A stretch of DNA of 32,039 nucleotides from Pseudomonadota bacterium (GCA_021847015.1 JAJZVW010000034.1:1-32039); one strand, 5' to 3'. Shown: positions 16,404 through 25,233, counted from the first letter of the stretch. Translations and numbers: made by a program. The notes: a model not told the origin generated them from the letters alone.

Positions 16404-16492
16404 CGAAGGGTCATGTGCCGTGGCATCCGCCCGTCACGGCCAGCCATGGGCGGTCGGGGCGAACGGGCGAGGACGAAGAGGAAACAACCCAA

Positions 16493-16738
16493 ATGGCGCT
16501 CAAGATTACCGACGACTGCACCAGTTGCGACGCCTGCGTCTCCGTGTGCCCCAATACCGCCATTTCGGCGGGCGACGTGATCTATGTCATCGACGCGGCG
16601 CGCTGCACCGAATGCGTGGGCGCCGAGGATACGCCCCAATGCCAGACGGTTTGCCCGGCCGACTGCATCATCCCCGATCCGGCCCATGTGGAGAGCCAGG
16701 ATCAACTGATGGCCAAGTACAGGGCCCTGCACGCCTGA
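16493..16738 (+). CDS. 2[4Fe-4S] ferredoxin, Allochromatium (Alv) type
   Basis: An 81-residue ferredoxin. The first cluster motif is C9-x2-C12-x2-C15-x3-C19-P. The second is C38-x2-C41-x8-C50-x3-C54-P, with the widened loop (VGAEDTPQ) characteristic of Alv-type ferredoxins such as YfhL or FdxN-like proteins, plus an additional C58. It is a soluble low-potential electron carrier. The ATG at 16493 follows AGAGGAA; the open frame continues upstream to 16415 without ferredoxin sequence. It has its own predicted promoter and a strong terminator and so is probably a single-gene transcript. Partners are not evident, although the adjacent divergent gene is a radical SAM enzyme that needs an electron donor. 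Confidence 0.93.
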   Translation: MALKITDDCTSCDACVSVCPNTAISAGDVIYVIDAARCTECVGAEDTPQCQTVCPADCIIPDPAHVESQDQLMAKYRALHA

Positions 16739-16758
16739 CGAAGGCGGAGAGACGGAAG

Positions 16759-16790
16759 GGCCCCTGGTTCCGTGCCGGGGGCCTTCTTTA
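16759..16790 (+). terminator. Intrinsic terminator of the ferredoxin gene
   Basis: GGCCCCTGG pairs with CCGGGGGCC over 9 bp (one G-T pair) around the loop TTCCGTG, followed by the T-rich tail TTCTTTA. It starts 20 bases after the ferredoxin stop. The tail bases TTA at 16788-16790 are also the stop codon of the convergent ELM1-family gene. Confidence 0.85.
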
Positions 16791-17759
16791 TGGCGCAAAG
16801 GCGCGCGTCATGCGCCGCAAGGCCTCGGCGGCCACCCGGGCGGTATCGTCGAGGGGAGCGTAGTCCCAGCGCTCCAGCCGGCCCTCGAAGGGCCGCGTCA
16901 CCCCATCTTCGCGCAATCCCTGGTGGAAGGCGTCGAATTTCCGCGATCCGCCCGGCAATTCCGCCACGTAGACCGGTTTGCCGGTGGTGGCGGCCTCGCA
17001 GACCATGTTGACGCTGTCGGGGGTGGCGACGATGGCGTCGGCGAGGCCGAGCAGGGCGAAATAGGGATTTTCGCCGTTGCCGTCCCAGATCGCGGCCGGC
17101 AGGCCGGCCAGGGCCCGGCGCAGAATCGCCTCATTCTCGGCGCCGGTGCGGCGGGACGGCGTGACCAGCAGGCCGGCCCCGGACTCGCGGGCCATGGCGG
17201 CCAGCTTGCCGGCGAAATCGGCCATGATCTCCGGGGTAAGGGTATAGGCGCCGTTGCTGCCGCCGACCAGGACCGCCACGCGCGGATGCGGCAGATGGGC
17301 GTAGGCCGGTCCCAGCCGGGCCGCCGCGTCGGCGACGATCGCCGGGGTCACCCGGTGAAGGGCGCCCCGGGTAACCAGCACGTTGGTGCCGCGCAGCCGG
17401 TCGTGGCGCGGCACCACCACCAGATCGAACAGGGACGGACGCACGGCCGGGTCCTGGATCTGGATGCGGAAGGTCCCGGGGCTTGCCGAGCGGACATGGA
17501 GCGACGGCGCCACGCTGGCGCGGCCGGTGGCGATCAGCACGTCCGGCCACGGCGGGTCGAGACGGTCCCCATGGGGGGCCAAGGCCCAGCAATTGCCGAT
17601 TCGCAGTACCGCCGGGCTCAACTGCTTCCACGGCGCGCGGAGCGCGATCCGCTTGACCGTCGGCGCCAGCCCCATGGCCTCGGCCAGGCCGAGGCACTGG
17701 TTTTCCATCCCCGGCTTGCCGTCGGTGACGACCCAGCAGGTACGCCCGTTCGCGTTCAC
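16788..17759 (-). CDS. ELM1/DUF1022-family protein (mitochondrial-fission ELM1 homologue)
   Basis: A 323-residue member of the ELM1 (DUF1022) family, found in alphaproteobacteria and in plants, where ELM1 recruits dynamin to mitochondria. The bacterial role is not established. Motifs include WVVTDGKPGMENQCLGLAEA at the N-terminus, DVLIATGRASVAPSL, RIQIQDPAVRPSLFDLVVVP, VAVLVGGSNGAYTL and VATPDSVNMVCEAATTGKPVYV. The last two resemble nucleotide-sugar sites of GT-B glycosyltransferases, so a glycosyltransferase-like activity is possible (inference). It begins 7 bases after the 2OG oxygenase gene on the same strand, indicating an operon. Its stop codon lies within the tail of the ferredoxin terminator. 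Confidence 0.88.
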   Translation of the reverse strand: MNANGRTCWVVTDGKPGMENQCLGLAEAMGLAPTVKRIALRAPWKQLSPAVLRIGNCWALAPHGDRLDPPWPDVLIATGRASVAPSLHVRSASPGTFRIQIQDPAVRPSLFDLVVVPRHDRLRGTNVLVTRGALHRVTPAIVADAAARLGPAYAHLPHPRVAVLVGGSNGAYTLTPEIMADFAGKLAAMARESGAGLLVTPSRRTGAENEAILRRALAGLPAAIWDGNGENPYFALLGLADAIVATPDSVNMVCEAATTGKPVYVAELPGGSRKFDAFHQGLREDGVTRPFEGRLERWDYAPLDDTARVAAEALRRMTRAFAP

Positions 17760-17766
17760 CGCCGGA

Positions 17767-18414
17767 TCATGCCCTGGCGATCTTGCCGATGCCCAGCATC
17801 CGCTTCAGCTTCTTGATGCCGGCCGTGAACCGGTGGCGGGCGAGTTCCCGCTTCAGCATCGACTCGTCTTCGACGAAGTTCATCATCACGTAGCGCCGCA
17901 CGCCCTCGTAGGAATGATGGCCGTGCCAGGCGTGCTCGACGCATTTGAACGCGAACAGCAGGCCGCCGACGGGGGCGACCTCGCCGGCGTAGTCTTCCAG
18001 GTCGGAAGGCGAGCGCAGCACCCGCAGCCGCCCGCCCTGGTGGGGCCAGTCCTCGTCGTTGAGGTAGAGCAGCAAGGTGGCTTTCTTGAAGGTGGCGTCG
18101 GCGTGGATCTTGCCGTCGGTGGCGCGGCAGCAGGCCCGCACGGTGACCATGGTGCCGTGGTTGTCGAGGCTCATGTCGAACTTCCGGGCGATCAGGTCGC
18201 GCACCTCGCGGCTCTGCATCTCGGCGACCACCTTCTTGAACATCGGACCGCCCTCGATGGTGTCGAGGGGGAAGACGCCGGCCATGTCGATGTGCGGATA
18301 GTCCTTGATGGCGTCCTGAAGGTATTGCCGGGGCAGGAAGAACGGCACGACGAAATAGGGGAAGGGGTCCTGCTTGACCTCTGCCGCCCTCAGAGCTTCC
18401 AGATCCAGAATCAT
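17767..18414 (-). CDS. 2OG-Fe(II) oxygenase superfamily protein
   Basis: A 215-residue protein with a prolyl-hydroxylase-like double-stranded beta-helix. The iron-binding triad reads HAD (H104, D106 in GKIHADATFKKATLLLYLN) and a distal His in CVEHAWHGHHS (H161 or H164), followed by the 2-oxoglutarate-binding Arg in GVRRYVMMNF (R173/R174). The GGRLRVLRSP segment fits the family core. The substrate is unknown. The ATG at 18414 is preceded by GGGAGGGGGG; the longer open frame (to 18510) has no family character. It is the first gene of a probable two-gene operon with the ELM1-family protein. The C-terminus is basic (KKLKRMLGIGKIARA). Confidence 0.83.
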   Translation of the reverse strand: MILDLEALRAAEVKQDPFPYFVVPFFLPRQYLQDAIKDYPHIDMAGVFPLDTIEGGPMFKKVVAEMQSREVRDLIARKFDMSLDNHGTMVTVRACCRATDGKIHADATFKKATLLLYLNDEDWPHQGGRLRVLRSPSDLEDYAGEVAPVGGLLFAFKCVEHAWHGHHSYEGVRRYVMMNFVEDESMLKRELARHRFTAGIKKLKRMLGIGKIARA

Positions 18415-18513
18415 CGATCCCCCCTCGCGCCTGTTGGCTCGCGGGCGCAGCATACCCCAGCCGGGGGGGAGGGAAAAGGCCGAAGGGGGCGGTCGGGACG
18501 GGCCTGACACCCG

Positions 18514-20046
18514 TCAGCCCATGTTCACCGTCGGCACCGCATCCTCGTATTCGCGCAGCGTCATGTCGGTTTCGGCGTCCACCTCGATCAGGCGGACCTC
18601 GTAGCCCCATAGATTGGCGATGTGGCGCAGAACCAGCACCGCATCGTTCTCGTCCAGCAGGATGTCGTTGGCGACGTGGTGGTGGAGGATCAGGCGGCGG
18701 TCACCGGCCAGGTCCACGTCGACGATCTGGATGTCCGGCTCCAGCTGGCTGACGTCGTAGCTCTTGGCCAGCATCTTGCGGACCTCGCGGTAACCCCGCT
18801 CGTTGTGGATGGCCGTCACCACCATATGGGGCGCTTCCGCGTCGTTATGGACCTCGAACAGCTTCATCTTGCGGATCAGGGCCGGCGACAGGTACTGGAG
18901 GACGAAGCTTTCGTCGCGGTAATTGGCCCAGGCCTCGCGCAAGGTGCCCCAGGGGTCGCCGTTGCCGGCGATCTCCGGGAACCAGACGCGGTCCTCCTCG
19001 GTCGGCTCGGTGGCGATGCGCTTGATGTCCTGCATCATGGCGAAGCCCAGCGCGTAGGGATTGATGCCGCCGAAGCGGGGATCGTCGAAATCGGGCTGGA
19101 ACACGACGTTGGTGTGGGAGTGCAGGATCTCCATCAGGGCGCCGTCGTTCATCAGGCCCTGTTCGTGGAGCCGGTTGACGATGTGGTAATGCACGCAGGT
19201 GGCGCACCCCTCGTTCATGACCTTCGTCTGCTTCTGGGGATAGAAATACTGGGCGACGTTGCGCACGATCCTCAGGATCTCGCGCTGCCACGGCTGGAGC
19301 TTGGGCGCGTTCTTCTCCAGGAAATAGAGGATGTTCTCCTCCGGAAGGCGCAGCTTGCGCTTGCGCTCGGCCAGTTCCTTGGAGCCGTGGACCGTCGAAG
19401 CCGCCTTTGGAACGGTCCGCCACAGATCGTTGTAGGTCTGCTCGTGCCAAGCCTGGCGCTCCTTCTCGCGCCGCTGTTCCTCGCGCAGGTCGTAACCGCG
19501 GTTGCGGGGGTAGCGATGGACTCCGTGGCTCATCAGCGCGTGGGCGGCATCCAGGACGCGCTCGACCGCCTGGTGGCCGTGGCGCTCCTCGCATTGGGCG
19601 ATGTAGGTCTTGGCGAAATCCAGGTAGTCGAGGATGCCCCGCGCGTCCGTCCATTGGCGGAACAGGGAGTTGTTCTTGAAGAAGTGGTTGTGGCCGAACG
19701 CCGCGTGGGCCAGCACCAGCGTCTGCATGGCCATGGAGTTCTCCTCCATGATGTAGCTGATGCAGGGGCTGGAATTGATGACGATCTCGTAGGCCAGCCC
19801 CCGCATGCCCTTGCGGTAGAGCGTCTCGTCCTGGGCGAACCTCTTGCCGAAGGACCAGTGCTTGTACATCAGCGGCATGCCGATGGACGAGTAGGCGTCC
19901 AGCATCTGCTCGGCGGTGATGACCTCGATCTGGTTGGGGTAGATGTCGAGGCCGAGTTCCTTGCGGGCGATCAAGTCGACGGCGTCGTAGGTGCGCCACA
20001 GACGGTCGAAATCCCAATCGGCTCCGGCGAACAGCAATTCCGTCAT
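18514..20046 (-). CDS. spoVR: SpoVR-family protein (YcgB)
   Basis: A 510-residue SpoVR-like protein, named after a Bacillus cortex-formation gene but widespread in non-sporulating bacteria. Typical segments are YPNQIEVITAEQMLDAYSSIGMPLMYKHWSFGK, YEIVINSSPCISYIMEENSM, HAAFGHNHFFKNNSLF, FYPQKQTKVMNEGCATCVHYHIVN, and GGINPYALGFAMMQDIKRI. The biochemical role is unknown. The ATG at 20046 overlaps the yeaH stop by 4 bases (ATGA), so translation is coupled. It is the third gene of the prkA-yeaH-spoVR set, which in enterobacteria is linked to stationary-phase and nitrogen stress. The open frame runs on to 21435 but that part is the shadow of yeaH. Confidence 0.94.
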   Translation of the reverse strand: MTELLFAGADWDFDRLWRTYDAVDLIARKELGLDIYPNQIEVITAEQMLDAYSSIGMPLMYKHWSFGKRFAQDETLYRKGMRGLAYEIVINSSPCISYIMEENSMAMQTLVLAHAAFGHNHFFKNNSLFRQWTDARGILDYLDFAKTYIAQCEERHGHQAVERVLDAAHALMSHGVHRYPRNRGYDLREEQRREKERQAWHEQTYNDLWRTVPKAASTVHGSKELAERKRKLRLPEENILYFLEKNAPKLQPWQREILRIVRNVAQYFYPQKQTKVMNEGCATCVHYHIVNRLHEQGLMNDGALMEILHSHTNVVFQPDFDDPRFGGINPYALGFAMMQDIKRIATEPTEEDRVWFPEIAGNGDPWGTLREAWANYRDESFVLQYLSPALIRKMKLFEVHNDAEAPHMVVTAIHNERGYREVRKMLAKSYDVSQLEPDIQIVDVDLAGDRRLILHHHVANDILLDENDAVLVLRHIANLWGYEVRLIEVDAETDMTLREYEDAVPTVNMG

Positions 20047-21344
20047 GGCGAAGTTCCCGCTGTGGCGCCGGCCCGCTCCTTGGAGAACAGGTCGCGGAAG
20101 ACCGAGAAGATCTGGCTGCGCACCCGCACCTTGCGCATGGCCAGGTTGCCGCCGGGTTTGGTCACCGATTTGTAGGTGCGCCACAAATCGGTCTCCCGTC
20201 CCAGCCAGTCCTTGTACTCGGCGCCGACCTCGATGTAGGCGAAATACTGGCAGGCCGGCAGAATCGTGTTTTCCAGGAGCGCCGCCGCATGGGCGTTGTC
20301 CGACGATGTGTTGTCGCCGTCGGACGCCTGGGCGGCGTAGATGTTCCAGTCGCCCGGCGGATAGCGCTCGTTGATCACTTTCTTCATCTCGGTGAGCGCG
20401 GTGGAGACGACCGTGCCGCCCGTTTCCGTCGAATAGAAGAAGGTGTCCTCGTCCACCTCCTTGGCCTCGTGGGTGTGGCGGATGAAGACGATGTCCACGT
20501 GCTGGTAGCGGCGGGTCAGGAACAGGTACAGCAGCATGAAGAAGCGCTTGGCGAGATCCTTCATGTGTTCGGTCATCGAGCCCGACACATCCATCAGGCA
20601 GAACATCACCGCCTGGGTCACGGGCTTGGGGACGTGTTCGAAACGGTTGTAGCGGACGTCGAGGGGGTCGATGTAGGGCACCCGCTTGGACCGGGCGATC
20701 AGGCGTTCGAACTCCACGCGCAGTTCGGACAGCCGTTCGGGGTCGGCCCCCGATTCCTCCAGGCGCGCGATTTCCTCTTCCAGTTGGGCGAGTTCGTGGG
20801 GCTTGGGCCGGTTGAGGGCGATCCGCCGCGTCAGCGAATTGCGCATGGTGCGCACGAGGTTGAGGTTCGCCGGGGAGCCCGTGACCGAAAAGCCGGCGCG
20901 GGTGAGGGTGTAGGAATCCGACTGCCGGATCTTCTTCTTGATCAGGTCGGGCAATTCCAGGTCGTCGAGGAAGATGTCGAGAAACTCGTCCTTCGACAGC
21001 AGGAAGCGGAAATCGTCCTCCCCCTCGCCGCTGGGGCTGCCCTGGGACCCGCCTTCGCCCTGTCCCGAAGACGGGCGCGGGATCAAATCGCCCTCGACGT
21101 ATTCCTTGTTTCCCGGCACGACGTGGTTCCGCACGCCGCCCTGGGGCGAGCGGCGGAACGTCGGCTCGCGCAGTCCATCCATGGGGATGGAGATGCGTTC
21201 CCCATTGGCGATGTCGGTCACCGACCGCTCGCCGGAGGCTTCGCGCACCGCCTTGAGGATCTGCTGGCGCGCGCGCCGCAGGAACCGCTGCCGGTTGGCG
21301 AGGCTCTTGCCTTTGGGATTGAGGCGCCGGTCGATGATGTTCAT
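20043..21344 (-). CDS. yeaH: YeaH/DUF444-family protein with von Willebrand A-like domain
   Basis: A 433-residue DUF444 protein. The N-terminus (MNIIDRRLNPKGKSLANRQRFLRR) is highly characteristic. A Gly/Ser/Glu-rich linker is at about 92-110, a coiled coil at about 183-218, and a von Willebrand A-like domain carries the metal-site motif DVSGSM (252-257) followed by TETGGTVVSTAL. It is thought to act with the PrkA kinase, but its task is not known. It lies 142 bases downstream of prkA, a gap holding a strong hairpin at 21417-21454, and overlaps spoVR by 4 bases. Confidence 0.94.
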   Translation of the reverse strand: MNIIDRRLNPKGKSLANRQRFLRRARQQILKAVREASGERSVTDIANGERISIPMDGLREPTFRRSPQGGVRNHVVPGNKEYVEGDLIPRPSSGQGEGGSQGSPSGEGEDDFRFLLSKDEFLDIFLDDLELPDLIKKKIRQSDSYTLTRAGFSVTGSPANLNLVRTMRNSLTRRIALNRPKPHELAQLEEEIARLEESGADPERLSELRVEFERLIARSKRVPYIDPLDVRYNRFEHVPKPVTQAVMFCLMDVSGSMTEHMKDLAKRFFMLLYLFLTRRYQHVDIVFIRHTHEAKEVDEDTFFYSTETGGTVVSTALTEMKKVINERYPPGDWNIYAAQASDGDNTSSDNAHAAALLENTILPACQYFAYIEVGAEYKDWLGRETDLWRTYKSVTKPGGNLAMRKVRVRSQIFSVFRDLFSKERAGATAGTSP

Positions 21345-21416
21345 GGCCGACTCTCCAATGCAGTTCCTCCGGCGGTTTCCAACACGGTGACGCCGTCCCG
21401 AGAGGGCGGGGCGGTC

Positions 21417-21454
21417 GCGGGACCTTTGGCGCCACGGCGCCTGAAAGGTCCCGC
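21417..21454. promoter_or_regulatory. Strong hairpin between prkA and yeaH
   Basis: GCGGGACCTTT (21417-21427) pairs perfectly with AAAGGTCCCGC (21444-21454), and GGCGC arms pair inside. It lies in the 142-base gap of the operon. There is no T-run next to it, so it may act as a processing or 3'-stability element rather than a full terminator. The GAAAGGTCCC arm resembles the inner arm of the dispersed repeat at 1020. Confidence 0.6.
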
Positions 21455-21486
21455 GCCTGCGCCGGGGACAGCGGAATGGCCGCGGT

Positions 21487-23433
21487 TCATCCCGCCTGCT
21501 TGACGCGCATGTACCATTCCACCAGGCGGCGGACCTGCCGCTCGGTGTAGCTGCGGGTCATCATCCGCGCGACGAATTCGTGGTGCTTCTTTTCGCTGTC
21601 GGAATCCTTCTTCGAGCCGAAGCTGATCACCGGCAGCAAATCCTCCACCTGGCTGAACATCCGCTTCTCGATGACCTCGCGGATCTTCTCGTAGGACGTC
21701 CACGAGGGGTTGCGGCCGCCATGGGCGGCCCTCGCCCTCAGCGCGAACTTGACCACCTCGTTGCGGAAATCCTTCGGGTTGGCGATCCCCGCGGGTTTTT
21801 CGATCTTCGAAAGCTCCTGATTGAGAAGCTCGCGGTTGAGCAGTTGGCCGGTATCGGGGTCCTTGAAATCCTGATCCTCGATCCAGGCATCGGCGTAGTC
21901 CACGTAGCGGTCGAACAGGTTCTGCCCGTAATCGTGATAGGATTCCAGGTAGGCCTTCTGAATCTCGTTGCCGATGAACTCGGCATAGCGGGGCGCCAGT
22001 TCCCCCTTGATGAATTCCAGGTAGCGCTTTTCCACCTCCTCGGGGAATTGTTCCCGGCGGATGGACTGCTCCAGCACGTACATCAGATGCACCGGGTCGG
22101 CCGAGACCTCGGGGGTGTCGTAGTTGAAGGTGGACGACAGCACCTTGAAGGCGAAGCGCGTGGAAATCCCGTCCATACCCTCGTCGACGCCGGCGGCGTC
22201 GCGATACTCCTGCATGGGCTTCGCCTTGGGATCGGTCTCCTTGACGTTCTCGCCGTCATAGACGCGCATCTTCGAGAACAGGTTGGAGTTCTCGTGCTCC
22301 TTGAGCCGCGACAGCACCGAGAACCGCGCCAGCATCTCCAGCGTCGCCGGCGCGCACGGCGCCTCGGCCAGCTCGGAATTGCGGATCAGCTTCTCGTAGA
22401 TCTTCTGCTCCTCGGTGGCGCGCAGGCAGTAGGGTACTTTCACCACGCAGATGCGGTCGATGAAGGCCTCGTTGTTCCGGTTGTTCTTGAACGTCTGCCA
22501 TTCGGCCTCGTTCGAGTGGGCCAGCACGATGCCCTGGAACGGGATGGCGCCGATATTCTCGCTGCCGGCGTAATTGCTCTCCTGCGTCGCGGTCAGCAGC
22601 GGGTGGAGCATCTTGATCGGCGCCTTGAACATCTCGACGAATTCGAGCAGGCCCTGGGTGCAGCGGTTCAGCCCGCCCGAATAGGCATAGGCGTCGGGGT
22701 CGTTCTGGCTGAACACCTCCAGCTTGCGGATATCGACCTTGCCGACCAGGGTGGAGATGTCCTGGTTGTTCTCGTCGCCCGGTTCGGTCTTGGCCACGCC
22801 GATCTGCTTGAGGCGGGACGGATAGACCTTGACCACCTTGAACTTCGAGATGTCGCCGCCCAGCTCCTCCAGCCGCTTCACCGCCCACGGGCTCATCAGG
22901 CCCGGCAGGCGGCGTTGGGGAATGCCGTAGCGGTCGGCCAGATGCGGCCCCATAATCTCGGGGTCGAACAGGCCGAGCGGACTTTCGAACAGGGGGCTCA
23001 GTTCCTTGCCGGCCTTGAGGGCGTAGATGGGGAATTTCTCCATCAGCGCCTTGAGGCGCTCGGCCAGGGACGACTTGCCGCCGCCCACCGGCCCCAGCAG
23101 ATAGAGAATCTGCTTGCGCTCCTCCAGCCCCTGGGCGGCATGGCGGAAGTAGCCGACGATCCGCTCGATCGTCTCTTCCATGCCGAAGAAATCGGAGAAG
23201 GCGGGATACACCTTGATGGTGCGGTTCATGAACACCCGCGATAGCCGGGCATCCTTCGAAGTATCGACGATTTCGGCCTCGCCGATCGCGGCGATCATGC
23301 GTTCGGCGGGCGAGGCGTACATCATCGGGTCGTCGCGGCAGCCCTCGAGATAGTCGACGAGGGTCATCTCGGCGTCCTTACGACCCTCGTAAGTCCGAGC
23401 GTAACGGGTGAAGATATCGTCGGCGGCGTACAT
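21487..23433 (-). CDS. prkA: PrkA/YeaG-type serine protein kinase
   Basis: A 648-residue PrkA. It combines an AAA-like nucleotide-binding domain with a C-terminal kinase-like domain. The Walker A motif is GPVGGGKSS (114-122). Other recognisable segments are DIFTRYARTYEGRKDAEMTLVDYLE split over the first 30 residues, FFGMEETIERIVGYF, LNRCTQGLLEFVEMFKAPIK, LLTATQESNYAG and FQGIVLAHSNEAEW. Length agrees with E. coli YeaG (644). YeaG is a stress-responsive kinase, and some PrkA proteins are reported to be AAA proteases. It is the first gene of prkA-yeaH-spoVR. No clear promoter was found upstream. Confidence 0.95.
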   Translation of the reverse strand: MYAADDIFTRYARTYEGRKDAEMTLVDYLEGCRDDPMMYASPAERMIAAIGEAEIVDTSKDARLSRVFMNRTIKVYPAFSDFFGMEETIERIVGYFRHAAQGLEERKQILYLLGPVGGGKSSLAERLKALMEKFPIYALKAGKELSPLFESPLGLFDPEIMGPHLADRYGIPQRRLPGLMSPWAVKRLEELGGDISKFKVVKVYPSRLKQIGVAKTEPGDENNQDISTLVGKVDIRKLEVFSQNDPDAYAYSGGLNRCTQGLLEFVEMFKAPIKMLHPLLTATQESNYAGSENIGAIPFQGIVLAHSNEAEWQTFKNNRNNEAFIDRICVVKVPYCLRATEEQKIYEKLIRNSELAEAPCAPATLEMLARFSVLSRLKEHENSNLFSKMRVYDGENVKETDPKAKPMQEYRDAAGVDEGMDGISTRFAFKVLSSTFNYDTPEVSADPVHLMYVLEQSIRREQFPEEVEKRYLEFIKGELAPRYAEFIGNEIQKAYLESYHDYGQNLFDRYVDYADAWIEDQDFKDPDTGQLLNRELLNQELSKIEKPAGIANPKDFRNEVVKFALRARAAHGGRNPSWTSYEKIREVIEKRMFSQVEDLLPVISFGSKKDSDSEKKHHEFVARMMTRSYTERQVRRLVEWYMRVKQAG

Positions 23434-24071
23434 CGTTCACTCCATCCAGAGGGTCGTGCCTAGAAGCCTGGAAGGGGCGCGGCAGGGCACGCGAGGCCCG
23501 GAGACGTGACCGCTCCCTTCCATCAGATGCTCACGGTTGGCCGCGAATTCACCGGGACTGGCCGATGTTCGTGTGGGGGGGCGCCAAGCGGCGGTGGGCG
23601 CATCCTCGTGCGTCGCGCGCCACAATCGGCCGTAAGCCGCGGGAACGAAGGCCGGCGGCCAAGCGAAGCGTCGGATAGGCAAGACGGTGGTCCGCATGCA
23701 GTCACCCCTTCGCGTCGGGCTGATGAACCCTATTATTGCCAAATGGTCCTTAACGAGTTGCTTTTGCATCCCCGCTCCGACCTTTTTCGTTCGCGTCATC
23801 CATCGGTGGAGAGGGGTGGCCTCGGTGACGTGGATTCCTGGCAGGCCGCAACGGCCGTGGCGGAAGAAGAAAAGCCTCGGTTGTGACGGCGGAATCCACC
23901 GGGATCGCCCCTGTGAGGGAAGATGTTGGTCCAAGGCGGCGGCGAAACAAGCTGCGGGCGGGCCCTACCCGCAGGGCTTGCCGCCGAGGGCGTTCCTGTC
24001 CCGAAGGATGCCCGCCGAAAGCCATCGCCTCGGCCGGCCGTTCTAGGATGGTTTCGGATGTCTCTGGCGCG
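23434..24071. other. Gap between divergent prkA and ureohydrolase genes, no gene recognised
   Basis: Open frames cross this stretch on both strands, for example minus 23437-23934, but none has a recognisable domain, a good ribosome binding site or a composition like its neighbours. The part near 23720-23790 is clearly lower in GC than its surroundings, as expected for a regulatory region of the prkA operon. No confident promoter was identified there. Confidence 0.5.
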
Positions 24072-24100
24072 TTGACTGGGACGGGCGAACCATATACTGC
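24072..24100 (+). promoter_or_regulatory. Candidate promoter of the ureohydrolase gene
   Basis: TTGACT at 24072-24077 is followed by overlapping -10 candidates TATACT (24093-24098, spacing 15) and TACTGC (24095-24100, spacing 17). The start codon is about 30 bases downstream. A moderate match to the sigma70 consensus; prediction only. Confidence 0.45.
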
Positions 24101-24128
24101 GGTCGGGGAAACGGGCCGGGAGTTCGAG

Positions 24129-25040
24129 ATGGCCGCGACGCCGACGTTTGCACTGCCCCACGCCTTTCTCGGCATCGGGAACCGGAATCCAGCGGCGCGC
24201 TTCGCCGTTGCCGGCATCCCCTTCGACCTCGGCACCACCAACCGCGCGGGCGCCCGCTTCGGCCCGGCGGCCATCCGGGCGGCCAGCCGCATGCTGGCGG
24301 ACGGCGACAATCCCGCCGGCTGGCACAACCCGGCACGGCTCGACCTGGCCGACGTCGGGGATTTCCGCATCGCTTTGGGCGACATCGGGGCATCCCTCGA
24401 CCTGATCGAGGGCCAGGCGGCCGCGTTTCCGCATTTGGTGGCCCTGGGGGGCGACCATACGGTGACGCTGGCGCTGCTGCGGGCGCTGGCCAAGCGCCTC
24501 GGGCGCCCGGTGGGCCTGGTGCATTTCGACGCCCATGTGGACACCTGGCCCGACAATTTCGGCCAGCCGCTCGCCCACGGCTCGGTGTTCCGCCATGCGA
24601 TCGAGGAGGGGCTGGTCGAACCCGCGCGCATGGTCCAGGTCGGCATCCGTTCCCCCGTCCCGCACGAGGTCCATGCCTGGACCCATGCCCAGGGGGTGAC
24701 CATCCTCGACGCCGAGTCGGTGCATCTCTCCACGCCGGGCAAGGTGGCCGACCATATCCGCGACGTGGTGGCCGGAGGGCCGATCTATCTCTCCTTCGAT
24801 ATCGACGCCCTCGACCCGTCGCAGGCGCCGGGCACCGGGACTCCCGAAGTGGGCGGGCTGTTCACCTGGCAGGTGATGGGCATCCTCCGGCGGCTGGACG
24901 GGCTCGACTGGGTCGGCATGGACGTGGTCGAGGTGGCCCCGCCCTACGACGTGGCCGAGATCACCGCCTTGGCCGGCGCGTCCATCGCGTGGCAATACCT
25001 GTGCCTGGCCGGGTTCGGGATGGCCTTGCGGGGGGGCTGA
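24129..25040 (+). CDS. speB: Agmatinase-family ureohydrolase
   Basis: A 303-residue manganese enzyme of the arginase/agmatinase superfamily. The metal ligands are all present: GGDHTVTL (H110), HFDAHVDTW (D134, H136, D138) and SFDIDALDPSQAPGTGTPEVGG (D224, D226). Agmatinase cleaves agmatine to putrescine and urea. The neighbouring ornithine decarboxylase and homospermidine synthase genes support a polyamine role. Arginase (which would feed ornithine to the next enzyme) or a guanidinobutyrase-type substrate cannot be excluded from sequence, so the symbol is provisional. The ATG at 24129 has GGGAG 6 bases upstream; the open frame to 23883 lacks family sequence. Confidence 0.85.
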   Translation: MAATPTFALPHAFLGIGNRNPAARFAVAGIPFDLGTTNRAGARFGPAAIRAASRMLADGDNPAGWHNPARLDLADVGDFRIALGDIGASLDLIEGQAAAFPHLVALGGDHTVTLALLRALAKRLGRPVGLVHFDAHVDTWPDNFGQPLAHGSVFRHAIEEGLVEPARMVQVGIRSPVPHEVHAWTHAQGVTILDAESVHLSTPGKVADHIRDVVAGGPIYLSFDIDALDPSQAPGTGTPEVGGLFTWQVMGILRRLDGLDWVGMDVVEVAPPYDVAEITALAGASIAWQYLCLAGFGMALRGG

Positions 25041-25233
25041 CCGCCCCCGAGGAGCCTGGCCCGAAAGATGGGGCGGCAAGGCTTGATTCCCCGTGGCGAA
25101 GGGGCGCATAGTCGGCTCCAGACGCACACGCACGTGCCCGTGGCCCTGGTTCGGGTCGAGCACCGTCGGACGCGTCCTTTTTGGTGGAGAGCCGGTCGCC
25201 AGTGGGCCGGCAGCCCCCTTAAGGGAGGTGGAC

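Noticed and set aside
18622-20175. 517-residue plus-strand frame opposite spoVR
   Set aside because: Shadow of spoVR; no ribosome binding site and no recognisable family.
21580-23244. 554-residue plus-strand frame opposite prkA
   Set aside because: Shadow of prkA with biased composition and no domain.
23437-23934. 165-residue minus-strand frame upstream of prkA
   Set aside because: It reaches almost to the prkA start, but has no domain, no good ribosome binding site and mixed composition; more likely part of the regulatory gap.
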